Source of the DNA: Candidatus Susulua stagnicola
GTDB lineage: Bacteria; Omnitrophota; Gorgyraeia; Duberdicusellales; 4484-171
Reading direction: 5' to 3'
Length of the DNA: 26,082 bases
NCBI GenBank assembly: GCA_030765735.1
Contig: JAVCBZ010000029.1
Location: 1 to 26,082 of the forward strand
Each line of letters begins with the position of its first letter. Position 1 is the first letter of the stretch. The notes beneath the pieces are model-generated. The model saw only the letters and a program-made list of their open reading frames with translations, was not told the DNA's origin and made no database searches. Both the position numbers and the translations under genes were made by a program. Positions 1 to 7,073 of the stretch are shown in pieces.

Positions 1-1017
1 ATAGATATATCTGGTGGAGATTTTGCACCGAGTGAGATTATCAAAGGGGCAATATTAGCTAAAAAAGAATTATCTGAGGATATTGTTTTAATTGGCGTAG
101 AGGAAGAGATCAAAGAACAATTAAAACTTAATAAAGCTTCTGCAGATGATTTTATTATTGTTAATGCTCCCGAGAAAATTGAAATGGCTGAATCACCAGC
201 TAAGTCAGTACTTAGGAAAAAGAATTCTTCAATTGTTATCGGTACTGATTTACTTAAAGAAAAAAAAATAGATGCTTTTGTTTCTTGTGGTAATACTGGA
301 GCAGTGGTTTGTGCTTCTACTTTGAGATTAGGTTTAATTGAAGGGGTAGAACGTCCAGGAATCGCTTTAATGCTTCCGGCTAAGACTGGTGGTGTATCTT
401 TGATTATTGATGTTGGAGCAAATATTGACTGTAAACCTTTGCATCTTTTGCAATATGGGATAATGGCTTCAGTCTATTATGATTTAGTTTTAAATAAAAA
501 TAATCCTAGCTTAGGATTACTTAATATTGGTGAAGAAGCTTCAAAGGGTTTAGGTGTTCTAAAGCAAGTACATAAGCTTTTTTCCTCATCATCGCTAAAT
601 TTTACTGGCAATATGGAAGCTCGCGAAATTTTTTCTGGTAAATGTGATTGCATAGTCTGTGATGGCTTTGTAGGTAATATTGCTCTTAAAGTTGCTGAAG
701 GAAGCGTTGAGACTGTGGGTAGAATGCTTGTTAAAGCTATGAAAAAAGGAATTTTAGGTAAGATAAGTCTTTTATTAGCTAAGAAAAATCTTAAAGAGTT
801 TAAAAGTTCGATTGATTATGCTGAACATGGAGGAGCTCCTCTTTTGGGTGTAGATGGGATTGTAATTATTGGACATGGTCGTTCTAGCAGAGTGGCGGTT
901 AAAAATGCTATTAAGGTAGCTGTTCGTGAGTTGTCACAAGATTTAACTACAACTATTAATAGGAGAATCAATGAAATTTGTCAAGATAGCGGGATTAGGC
1001 AAATACTTACCGCCTAA
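1..1017 (+). CDS. plsX: Phosphate acyltransferase PlsX (5' end outside window)
   Basis: PlsX makes acyl-phosphate from acyl-ACP, the first step that channels fatty acids into phospholipid in the PlsX/PlsY pathway; it is a peripheral membrane enzyme. The frame is open from base 1, and the first residues (IDISGGDFAP) match the family N-terminus, usually VDAMGGDxAP, so only about five residues are missing. Further family blocks are SCGNTGAVV, the MLPAKTGGVSLIIDVGAN stretch, GNIGEEASKG-like NIGEEASKG, VCDGFVGNIALK and a C-terminal HGGAPLLGVDGIVIIGHG block. About 338 codons are present, the normal family length. The Met/Ala of the usual DAMGGD motif are Ile/Ser here, a mild deviation. Its last 47 bases overlap fabH, which fits the standard plsX-fabH pairing and suggests translational coupling. 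An internal ATG at 184 is not the start, because homology runs upstream of it. Confidence 0.93.
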   Translation: MDISGGDFAPSEIIKGAILAKKELSEDIVLIGVEEEIKEQLKLNKASADDFIIVNAPEKIEMAESPAKSVLRKKNSSIVIGTDLLKEKKIDAFVSCGNTGAVVCASTLRLGLIEGVERPGIALMLPAKTGGVSLIIDVGANIDCKPLHLLQYGIMASVYYDLVLNKNNPSLGLLNIGEEASKGLGVLKQVHKLFSSSSLNFTGNMEAREIFSGKCDCIVCDGFVGNIALKVAEGSVETVGRMLVKAMKKGILGKISLLLAKKNLKEFKSSIDYAEHGGAPLLGVDGIVIIGHGRSSRVAVKNAIKVAVRELSQDLTTTINRRINEICQDSGIRQILTA

Positions 1018-1951
1018 GCGCTTATTAAATTCAGATTTAGAAAAAATGGTTGAGACCTCAGATGAGTGGATTACTGCTCGTACTGGTATAAAAGAAAGAA
1101 GAATTTCAGAAAAAGGGGTTGGTGCTTCTGGATTGGCTTATAAGGCTTCACAAATTGCCTTAGAACGGGCTGGTGTAGATCCTAAAGACTTAGATTTAAT
1201 TATTGTTGCTACTATTACTCCTGATACACAATTCCCTTCTACAGCTTGTTATCTTCAAAATTATCTAAAGGCTAGTAAGGCTGCTTGCTTTGACGTATCT
1301 GCTGCTTGTGCTGGGTTTGTATATGGGTTAGTTAATGCTTGGCAGCTTATAAAGGGTGGCTTATATAAGAATGCCTTGGTAGTGGGTTGTGAAGTTCTTT
1401 CTACAATAACCGATTGGGAGGATAGATCCACTTGTGTTTTGTTTGGAGATGGAGCTGGAGCTGCAGTATTAACTGAAAGTATAAAACCAGGATTTTTAAG
1501 TGCTTATTTAGGTTCAGATGGTTCTCAAACCGATATTTTAAATATGCCTGGTGGAGGTTCGCGTAATCCAATTTCTACTGAAGTTATAGATAGTCGAATG
1601 CATTACATGAAGATGAAAGGCAATGAGCTTTTTAAGATTGCTGTTAGGGTAATGGTTGAAGCAGCAAAAAAAGCTTTAGCTAGAGCTGAATTAGATAACA
1701 GCAATATAGATATGTTAATTCCTCATCAAGCTAATGAGAGGATAATAAGTGCAGTTGGAAAACGTCTTGGTCTTTCTAAAGATAAGATATATATAAATAT
1801 TGATCGCTATGGAAATATGTCTTCTGCTTCTAGTGCTGTAGCTTTATGTGAAGCTTGGGAAGACAAGAGATTCAAAACAGATAATATTGTGGTTTTGGAC
1901 GCTTTTGGAGCAGGATTAGTCTGGGGTAGTTGTGTTCTCAAATGGGTGTAA
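971..1951 (+). CDS. fabH: Beta-ketoacyl-ACP synthase III (FabH)
   Basis: FabH condenses acetyl-CoA (or a branched starter) with malonyl-ACP to begin each round of type II fatty-acid synthesis in the cytoplasm. The 326-residue length is typical. The Cys-His-Asn triad is visible: Cys113 in VSAACAGF, His252 in PHQANERI and Asn282 in GNMSSAS. Other family blocks are TSDEWITARTGI near residue 30 and LFGDGAGAAVL near 157. The start is set by an AGGAG box at 961-965, five bases upstream of the ATG and inside the end of plsX, giving a 47-base overlap. It is the second gene of the fab operon. Identification is very secure; the starter-unit preference cannot be read from the sequence. Confidence 0.96.
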   Translation: MKFVKIAGLGKYLPPKRLLNSDLEKMVETSDEWITARTGIKERRISEKGVGASGLAYKASQIALERAGVDPKDLDLIIVATITPDTQFPSTACYLQNYLKASKAACFDVSAACAGFVYGLVNAWQLIKGGLYKNALVVGCEVLSTITDWEDRSTCVLFGDGAGAAVLTESIKPGFLSAYLGSDGSQTDILNMPGGGSRNPISTEVIDSRMHYMKMKGNELFKIAVRVMVEAAKKALARAELDNSNIDMLIPHQANERIISAVGKRLGLSKDKIYINIDRYGNMSSASSAVALCEAWEDKRFKTDNIVVLDAFGAGLVWGSCVLKWV

Positions 1952-1953
1952 AA

Positions 1954-1995
1954 TAGCTCATAGTTCTTAGACTATGAGCCATGAGCTAAGAACTA
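1954..1995. repeat. Heptad fold-back array, fabH-fabD spacer
   Basis: Six consecutive 7-base units fill the spacer almost exactly: TAGCTCA, TAGTTCT, TAGACTA, TGAGCCA, TGAGCTA, AGAACTA. Two mutually exclusive hairpins can form. GCTCATAGT (1956-1964) pairs with ACTATGAGC (1971-1979), or AGTTCTTAG (1962-1970) pairs with CTAAGAACT (1986-1994). Both stems are nine perfect base pairs. No T-run follows, so it does not look like a simple terminator. The downstream fabD start has no clear Shine-Dalgarno sequence. Confidence 0.8.
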
Positions 1996-2007
1996 AAATA
2001 CTAAACA

Positions 2008-2913
2008 ATGAAAGCAGTAATTTTTCCTGGTCAAGGTGCTCAATATGTAGGAATGGGGCAAAGTTTATATGAGGGCTTTCCTCAAGCTAAGAATATTTTT
2101 TTATCAATAGATAAGATTTTAGGATTTTCTTTATCGGAAAAGTGTTTTCAGGGGCAAGAATCTGAGCTTAAAGAAACTTCAACCCAACAATTAGCAATTT
2201 TAGCAGTTAGTTTGGCTGCTTTTGAGGTTTTTAAAGAAAAAGAAATAAAGATAGATTATTTATCGGGATTAAGCTTAGGTGAATACAGTTGCTTATATGC
2301 TGCTGAAGTTATAAATTTAAGTGATTTAGTAAATTTAGTAGACCAAAGAGCCAAAGCTATGAACAAAGTAGCTTTAGCTAATCCCTCCACCATGTTTGCA
2401 GTTATCGGGCTTGATAGAGAAAAATTAAAAGATATAGCAAAAAAAGAAAATTTTTATATTGCTAATATAAATTCACCGGGACAAATAATTGTTTCTTTAG
2501 CTAAAGACCGGAGAGACGATATTTTTACAATTTTAGAGGCTACTGGTGCAAGAGTTATAGAACTGGCAGTTAGTGGTGGTTTTCATTCACCATTTATGAA
2601 TTTGGCTAAAGAACATTTAGCTACTGTTGTTGAGGAAATGAATTTCTCTGATGCCAGTATTCCTATTGTTAGTAATTTTACAGCCAAAGCTCATACTAAG
2701 GCAGAAGAAATTAAGAGTAATCTTCTAGAGCAATTAACTTCTTCTGTTTTATGGAATGATTGCGTAAATTATATGATGAGAGCTGGCGTAGATTCATTTT
2801 TTGAAGTTGGTCCATCAAAGGTTTTGCGTGGATTAATCAGAAAAATAGATCGCCAGGCTAAGGTTATTAATATCGGAGAAAAACAGGATTTAGAAAGTTT
2901 ATCAGTGGACTAA
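2008..2913 (+). CDS. fabD: Malonyl-CoA:ACP transacylase (FabD)
   Basis: FabD moves malonyl groups from CoA to acyl carrier protein, supplying the extender for FabF/FabH. The 301-residue length is normal. The N-terminal FPGQGAQYVGMG block gives the oxyanion-hole glutamine; the nucleophile is Ser89 in GLSLGEYS; Arg114 (VDQRAKAM) is in the malonyl-carboxylate binding position; His193 in GGFHSPFM is the catalytic base. The usual GHSLG is GLSLG here, a variant I recall from other bacterial FabD proteins, so activity is not in doubt. The start is the ATG giving the canonical MKAVIFPGQG N-terminus. There is no recognisable Shine-Dalgarno sequence, and the upstream 42 bases are a heptad repeat array. 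Confidence 0.95.
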   Translation: MKAVIFPGQGAQYVGMGQSLYEGFPQAKNIFLSIDKILGFSLSEKCFQGQESELKETSTQQLAILAVSLAAFEVFKEKEIKIDYLSGLSLGEYSCLYAAEVINLSDLVNLVDQRAKAMNKVALANPSTMFAVIGLDREKLKDIAKKENFYIANINSPGQIIVSLAKDRRDDIFTILEATGARVIELAVSGGFHSPFMNLAKEHLATVVEEMNFSDASIPIVSNFTAKAHTKAEEIKSNLLEQLTSSVLWNDCVNYMMRAGVDSFFEVGPSKVLRGLIRKIDRQAKVINIGEKQDLESLSVD

Positions 2914-2931
2914 AATTTTTAAGGAGGACTT

Positions 2932-3666
2932 ATGAATTTTGACGGTAAAGTTGTTGTAGTCACTGGAGGCGCTCAGGGAATAGGTCGTCAGATTGCTTTA
3001 AATTTTGCTAAGCTTAAAGCTAAGGTAGTGATTTTAGATCTGGTTGAGGAGTCTTTAAAGCAAGCTCAAGAAGAGATTTCTAGCCATAGTGAATGTTTAT
3101 ATTACGTAGTTGATGTCACTAATAATCTTCAAGTTGAGGAAACAGTAAACAAAATTATTGACAACTCTTTAAAGATTGATATATTAATTAACAATGCAGG
3201 GATAACTAGAGATAGTTTGGCCCTAAGGCTCTCTGAAAGCGATTGGGATAAGGTGATTACTGTAAATCTAAAAGGTGCATTTTTATGTTCTAAGTTCTGT
3301 GCAAAGAAGATGATAAAGCAGCGTTATGGTAAGATAGTTAATATTTCTTCTATTATCGGAATAATTGGTAATAGTGGCCAGGCAAATTATTCAGCATCTA
3401 AAGCTGGTTTAATTGGTTTAACCAAGACACTTGCTAGGGAATTAGGCTCAAGGAATGTTTGCGTTAATGCTGTTGCTCCAGGCTATATCCAGACTAAAAT
3501 GACTGATGTTTTATCAGACAAGGTAAAAGAAGAGATGTTAAAAAGGATACCCTTAAATAGATTTGGTTCACCAGAAGATGTGGCCAAAGCAGTATTGTTT
3601 TTGGCTTCAGATGAGGCTGCGTATATAACTGGTCAAGTTTTAGTAGTTGATGGCGGTATGATTTAG
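2932..3666 (+). CDS. fabG: 3-oxoacyl-ACP reductase (FabG)
   Basis: FabG reduces beta-ketoacyl-ACP with NADPH in the elongation cycle. It is a classical short-chain dehydrogenase of 244 residues. It has the TGGAQGIG nucleotide-binding motif (residues 11-18), NNAG (87-90), catalytic Ser140, and the Tyr153-x3-Lys157 pair in ANYSASKAG, with Asn112 completing the tetrad. The C-terminal block SDEAAYITGQVLVVDGG is typical of FabG. The start is supported by a strong AAGGAGG box at 2921-2927. It lies 18 bases after fabD and 21 bases before acpP, in the standard fabD-fabG-acpP order, which favours FabG over other short-chain reductases. Confidence 0.95.
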   Translation: MNFDGKVVVVTGGAQGIGRQIALNFAKLKAKVVILDLVEESLKQAQEEISSHSECLYYVVDVTNNLQVEETVNKIIDNSLKIDILINNAGITRDSLALRLSESDWDKVITVNLKGAFLCSKFCAKKMIKQRYGKIVNISSIIGIIGNSGQANYSASKAGLIGLTKTLARELGSRNVCVNAVAPGYIQTKMTDVLSDKVKEEMLKRIPLNRFGSPEDVAKAVLFLASDEAAYITGQVLVVDGGMI

Positions 3667-3687
3667 CAAACTAAAGGAGGTTTGGAT

Positions 3688-3933
3688 ATGAGTGTTGACG
3701 AAAAAGTAAAGGGTATTATTTCTGAACAATTAGGTGTAAAAAAGGAAGAAATTAAGCCAGAAAGTTCTTTCATTGATGATCTAGGAGCAGATTCTCTAGA
3801 CACAGTAGAAGTTGTTATGGCTTTGGAAGAGGAATTCGGAATAGAGATTCCTGATGAAGATGCTGAAAAGATTACCACTGTTGGTGATGCATCTAAGTAT
3901 ATTGAAGATAAAATGGGTAAGAAAGAGGAATAG
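3688..3933 (+). CDS. acpP: Acyl carrier protein (AcpP)
   Basis: Small acidic carrier whose 4'-phosphopantetheine arm holds the growing acyl chain; partner of every Fab enzyme in this operon and of PlsX. Product is 81 residues. The modification site is Ser36 in the DLGADSLDTVE motif, followed by the conserved MALEEEFGIEIPDEDAEKI helix. An in-frame TTG lies two codons upstream at 3682, but the ATG at 3688 is preferred because the AAAGGAGG box at 3673-3680 is seven bases from it and only one base from the TTG. The strong ribosome-binding site fits the high expression expected of this protein. Confidence 0.97.
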   Translation: MSVDEKVKGIISEQLGVKKEEIKPESSFIDDLGADSLDTVEVVMALEEEFGIEIPDEDAEKITTVGDASKYIEDKMGKKEE

Positions 3934-3943
3934 TCTTTAAAAG

Positions 3944-5179
3944 ATGAAAAGAGTAGTTGTAACTGGATGTGGTGTTATTTCCCCAGTCGGGAATGAGAAG
4001 GATTCTCTTTGGGATTCTTTGACTAATGGAAAAAGTGGTGTAGGGAAAATTACTAACTTTGATGCAACAGAATTTGATTCTAAAATTGCTGGCGAAGTAA
4101 AGAATTTTATCCTTCCTTCTCATTTTACTTCTAAAGATCAAAGGAAGACCTCACGTTTTGTTCAATTTGCTCTTAAAGCTGCAGAAGAAGCTATCGCTGA
4201 ATCTGGTATAGACTTAGATCAAATTGATCCTTATCAAATAGGTGTAATCATTGGCTCAGGGGTAGGAAGCTTAGAGACAATTGAGAGAGAGCATAAAGTT
4301 CTTCTTGAAAAAGGACCAAAAAAACTTTCCCCATTTATGATTCCGATGCTGATTACCAATGAGGCTGCCGGGCATGTAGCTATACGCTTTAAATTAAAAG
4401 GACTTAATTTTTGTACAGTTACTGCTTGTGCTTCTGGAGCTCATGCTATTGGAGAAGGCTATCGGGCGATAAAGAGTGGCATTGCCACTCTTATGGTTTG
4501 TGGAGGTGCAGAAGCTTGCGTAGTTCCTTTAGGAGTAGGTGGTTTTTGTGCCTTAAAAGCACTTTCTAAACGCAATGATGAACCTCAAAGAGCAAGTAGA
4601 CCTTTTGATTTGGAAAGAGGTGGATTTGTTATAGCTGAAGGAGCAGGTATTATTGTATTAGAAGAACTAGAGCATGCTAAGAAAAGAGGTGCTTATATTT
4701 ACGGTGAATTAGCTGGATATGGGGCGACCTGTGATGCTTTTCATATAACAGCACCTGATCCTGAGGGCGGTGCAGCTTCAAAAGCACTATCTCTTGCTTT
4801 AGATGAAGCTGGCGTATCCCGTGATCAGAAAATTTATTTAAATGCTCATGGCACAAGTACAAAATTAAATGATGTTATGGAGACCAAAGCTATAAAAAGT
4901 GCTTTTGGTCCTTACGCTAAAGAAGTTTTAATTAGTTCTACAAAATCAATGACTGGGCATACTTTAGGTGCTGCTGGAGCAATTGAGTTTATTGCTTGTT
5001 GCCTAGCTCTTAAGAATAAGATTATCCCTCCTACGATCAATTATGAAAATCCTGATCCTGAATGTGATTTGAACTACACACCTAATGAAGCTAGGCTTGA
5101 GGATATAAAAGTTGTAATGTCTAATTCTTTAGGGTTTGGGGGGCATAACGCTACTCTTGTGATAAAAGAATTTAAATAG
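3944..5179 (+). CDS. fabF: Beta-ketoacyl-ACP synthase II (FabF)
   Basis: FabF elongates acyl-ACP with malonyl-ACP. Product is 411 residues, the usual size. The Cys-His-His triad is Cys162 (TVTACASGAH), His302 (NAHGTSTKLND) and His339 (SMTGHTLGAAGA), with Lys334 in the SSTKSMTGH block. The C-terminus ends in the typical NSLGFGGHNATLV. Start follows acpP by ten bases; only a weak GAGG lies upstream, so translation may depend on coupling with acpP. The TAG stop codon lies inside the first unit of a 7-base repeat array that fills the next spacer. FabF and FabB are hard to separate by motif alone; the acpP-fabF order supports FabF. Confidence 0.94.
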   Translation: MKRVVVTGCGVISPVGNEKDSLWDSLTNGKSGVGKITNFDATEFDSKIAGEVKNFILPSHFTSKDQRKTSRFVQFALKAAEEAIAESGIDLDQIDPYQIGVIIGSGVGSLETIEREHKVLLEKGPKKLSPFMIPMLITNEAAGHVAIRFKLKGLNFCTVTACASGAHAIGEGYRAIKSGIATLMVCGGAEACVVPLGVGGFCALKALSKRNDEPQRASRPFDLERGGFVIAEGAGIIVLEELEHAKKRGAYIYGELAGYGATCDAFHITAPDPEGGAASKALSLALDEAGVSRDQKIYLNAHGTSTKLNDVMETKAIKSAFGPYAKEVLISSTKSMTGHTLGAAGAIEFIACCLALKNKIIPPTINYENPDPECDLNYTPNEARLEDIKVVMSNSLGFGGHNATLVIKEFK

Positions 5180-5285
5180 TAAATAGTTAATAGTATATAG
5201 TATATAGTAAATAGTATGTAGTATATTGTATATTGCAAATGTATTAATTATATCCTATATACTATATATGGCATACAATACACTC
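5176..5285. repeat. Heptad fold-back array, fabF-leuC spacer
   Basis: From the fabF stop codon onward the spacer is a degenerate tandem of 7-base units on the ATAGTAT theme: ATAGTAA, ATAGTTA, ATAGTAT, ATAGTAT, ATAGTAA, ATAGTAT, GTAGTAT, ATTGTAT, ATTGCAA (5176-5238). After about 15 unrelated bases, a second arm (about 5254-5285) carries the reverse-complement theme (CTATATACTATATA, then GCATACAATACAC). The whole spacer can therefore fold back. It is nearly free of G+C. There is no recognisable Shine-Dalgarno sequence for leuC behind it. Confidence 0.75.
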
Positions 5286-5293
5286 TCTTAAAT

Positions 5294-6568
5294 ATGGGTT
5301 TAACATTAATTGAAAAAATTCTTCTTAAACATTCTTTATCTGGAAAGTTAGAAGACTTTATCTATGCTAAAGTAGATTTTTGCTTTGGTAATGATATAAC
5401 TGCTCCTTTAGCAGTTAAAGAATTTAAAAAAGCTGGTTTTAAAAGTATATTTAATAAATCAAAAATTGGCTTTATTTGTGATCATTTTACTCCAGCCAGA
5501 GACCTAAAAGCTGCTAATAATGTAAAATTATTAAAAGAGTTTGCTAAAGAATATAAGATAAAACATTTTTATGATATTGATAAGTGTGGGGTAGAACATG
5601 TTTTTTTACCTGAATCTGGTTTAGTAAAACCAATGGACTTAGTAATTGGAGCTGATTCTCATACTTGTACTTATGGTGCCCTAGGAGCAGCAAGCTTTGG
5701 TGTTGGTTCAACTGATTTAGCTGCAGCTATTGCTACTGGCAAGTGTTGGTTTAAGGTTCCTGAGACTATAAAGTTTGTTTATAGTGGTAAATTTACAACT
5801 TGGGTAGGTGGAAAAGATTTAATGCTTTACACTATTGGTAAGATCGGCGTAGATGGAGCTTTGTACAAAGTTATGGAATTTTCTGGTCCGGCAATTAGAA
5901 GTTTGTCTATGGATGATCGGTTCTCAATGTGTAATATGGCTATTGAAGCTGGTGGTAAAGGTGGAGTTATTGAGCCGGATGAGAAGACTCTTGATTATGT
6001 AAGAGCAGCTAATCCTAAATTAAAAAATATAAAAATAGTTAAAAGTGATCCTGATGCTAAATATAGTAGGGTTATTAATATTGATGTTAGTAAACTAACC
6101 CCTCAGGTTGCTTGCCCTCATCTTCCTAGTAATGTAAAGAGTGTAGATAAGCTTAGCAAGATTAAAGTAGACCAAGTCGTAATTGGTTCTTGTACTAATG
6201 GTCGAATAAGTGATTTAGCAATTTCAGCTAAGATATTAAAAGGTAAAAAGATTAAAAAAGGCTTAAGAGCAATTGTTATTCCAGCTACACCTAAGATTTA
6301 TCAGGAAGCAGAAAAGAAAAAATATTTAGAGATTTTTCATAATGCCGGTTTTATAGTTTCACCACCTACTTGTGGACCTTGTTTAGGTGGTCATACTGGA
6401 GTTTTAGATAAGGGTGAGGTCGCCATAGCTACTACTAATAGGAATTTTATTGGTAGAATGGGAGACCCAGGAAGCTTTGTTTATCTTTCTTCACCAGCAG
6501 TAGCAGCTGCTAGTGCAATTACTGGTAGAATTACTAATCCAACTGGAGTGGTAAGAGATGATTATTAA
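5294..6568 (+). CDS. leuC: 3-isopropylmalate dehydratase large subunit (LeuC, aconitase family)
   Basis: Large, iron-sulfur subunit of the isomerase that converts 2-isopropylmalate to 3-isopropylmalate in leucine synthesis. At 424 residues it matches the shorter archaeal/LeuC2-HACN type. Cluster ligands are Cys300 (IGSCTNGR) and Cys360 and Cys363 (PPTCGPCLGG). DSHTCTYGALG (121-131) and the C-terminal NRNFIGRMGDP block are family hallmarks. The start gives the canonical MGLTLIEKILLKH N-terminus, although no Shine-Dalgarno sequence is visible. It overlaps leuD by 11 bases. Homoaconitase and related dehydratases share this family. The adjacent leuB with a hydrophobic substrate pocket makes the leucine role most likely, but leuA is not in the window. 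Confidence 0.88.
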   Translation: MGLTLIEKILLKHSLSGKLEDFIYAKVDFCFGNDITAPLAVKEFKKAGFKSIFNKSKIGFICDHFTPARDLKAANNVKLLKEFAKEYKIKHFYDIDKCGVEHVFLPESGLVKPMDLVIGADSHTCTYGALGAASFGVGSTDLAAAIATGKCWFKVPETIKFVYSGKFTTWVGGKDLMLYTIGKIGVDGALYKVMEFSGPAIRSLSMDDRFSMCNMAIEAGGKGGVIEPDEKTLDYVRAANPKLKNIKIVKSDPDAKYSRVINIDVSKLTPQVACPHLPSNVKSVDKLSKIKVDQVVIGSCTNGRISDLAISAKILKGKKIKKGLRAIVIPATPKIYQEAEKKKYLEIFHNAGFIVSPPTCGPCLGGHTGVLDKGEVAIATTNRNFIGRMGDPGSFVYLSSPAVAAASAITGRITNPTGVVRDDY

Positions 6569-7073
6569 AGGCAAGAGTCACAAACTAGGCAGCAATATTA
6601 ATACTGATGATATTATTGCGGCTAAATATCTTGATTCTTATGATCAGGTTTTTCTTGGTTCAAAATTCATGGAAAACATAGATCCAGATTTTATAAAAAG
6701 AATCAAAAAAGGCGATGTAGTTGTTGCTGGTAAGAACTTTGGTTGTGGTTCTAGCCGTGAACATGCACCTTGGGCAATTAAGGGATGTGGAATTTCTTTG
6801 GTAATCGCTGAAAGTTTTGCCCGTATTTTTTATCGTAATGCTATAAATGTTGGTTTACCGATTTTAATTTGCAAACAAGCAAACCAAATTAAAGCTGATG
6901 ATATTCTAGAGATTGATTTGGATAAAGGGATAATAAAGGATCTAACTTTAAATAAAGAATTTACCTCTGAAGCTTTTCCTGCCTTTATGCAGGAGATTAT
7001 TAAAGTTGGAGGATTAATCAAATGGTTGAAGAAAAAGCCTGCCTGCCGGCAGGCAGGGAGAAAAAATGAATAA
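6558..7073 (+). CDS. leuD: 3-isopropylmalate dehydratase small subunit (LeuD)
   Basis: Swivelling small subunit that completes the active site of the LeuCD isomerase. Product is 171 residues with NTDDIIAAKYL (15-25), NFGCGSSREHAPWAIKG near residue 60 and AESFARIFYRNAINVGLP near 84-101, all typical. The short loop after AAK, which separates substrate classes in archaeal small subunits, reads YLDS (24-27), matching neither form I recall (YLRT for homoaconitase, YLVY/YLVM for isopropylmalate). The last residues (KKPACRQAGRKNE) are not family sequence: they are encoded by a GC-rich 20-base palindrome inserted at the 3' end. The start overlaps leuC and has GGAG at 6545-6548. The stop overlaps leuB by eight bases. 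Confidence 0.88.
   Translation: MIIKGKSHKLGSNINTDDIIAAKYLDSYDQVFLGSKFMENIDPDFIKRIKKGDVVVAGKNFGCGSSREHAPWAIKGCGISLVIAESFARIFYRNAINVGLPILICKQANQIKADDILEIDLDKGIIKDLTLNKEFTSEAFPAFMQEIIKVGGLIKWLKKKPACRQAGRKNE
7038..7057. repeat. GC-rich perfect palindrome in leuD 3' end
   Basis: CCTGCCTGCC followed directly by GGCAGGCAGG is a perfect 20-base palindrome, 80% G+C in a window of about one third G+C. It is in frame within leuD, encoding P-A-C-R-Q-A-G. Its right arm runs straight into the AGGGAG (7055-7060) that serves as the ribosome-binding site of leuB (ATG at 7066). Folded in RNA, the hairpin would cover part of that site. I recall similar palindromes, read as CRQAG or PAGRQAG in proteins, from other uncultivated-lineage genomes; this needs a search to confirm. 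Confidence 0.9.

Noticed and set aside
2272..2295. FabD inactive because GHSLG is changed to GLSLG
   Set aside because: The nucleophile Ser89, Arg114 and His193 are intact, and I recall GLSLG in functional FabD proteins of other bacteria.
3663..4141. Antisense open frames opposite acpP and fabF
   Set aside because: They are shadows of strongly conserved genes on the + strand, with no ribosome-binding site or recognisable protein sequence. The same applies to all other minus-strand frames (e.g. 4677-4862, 13445-13708, 14814-15135, 23442-23642).
5176..5285. CRISPR-like array
   Set aside because: The repeat unit is only 7 bases, contiguous and without spacers, and there are no cas genes in the window.
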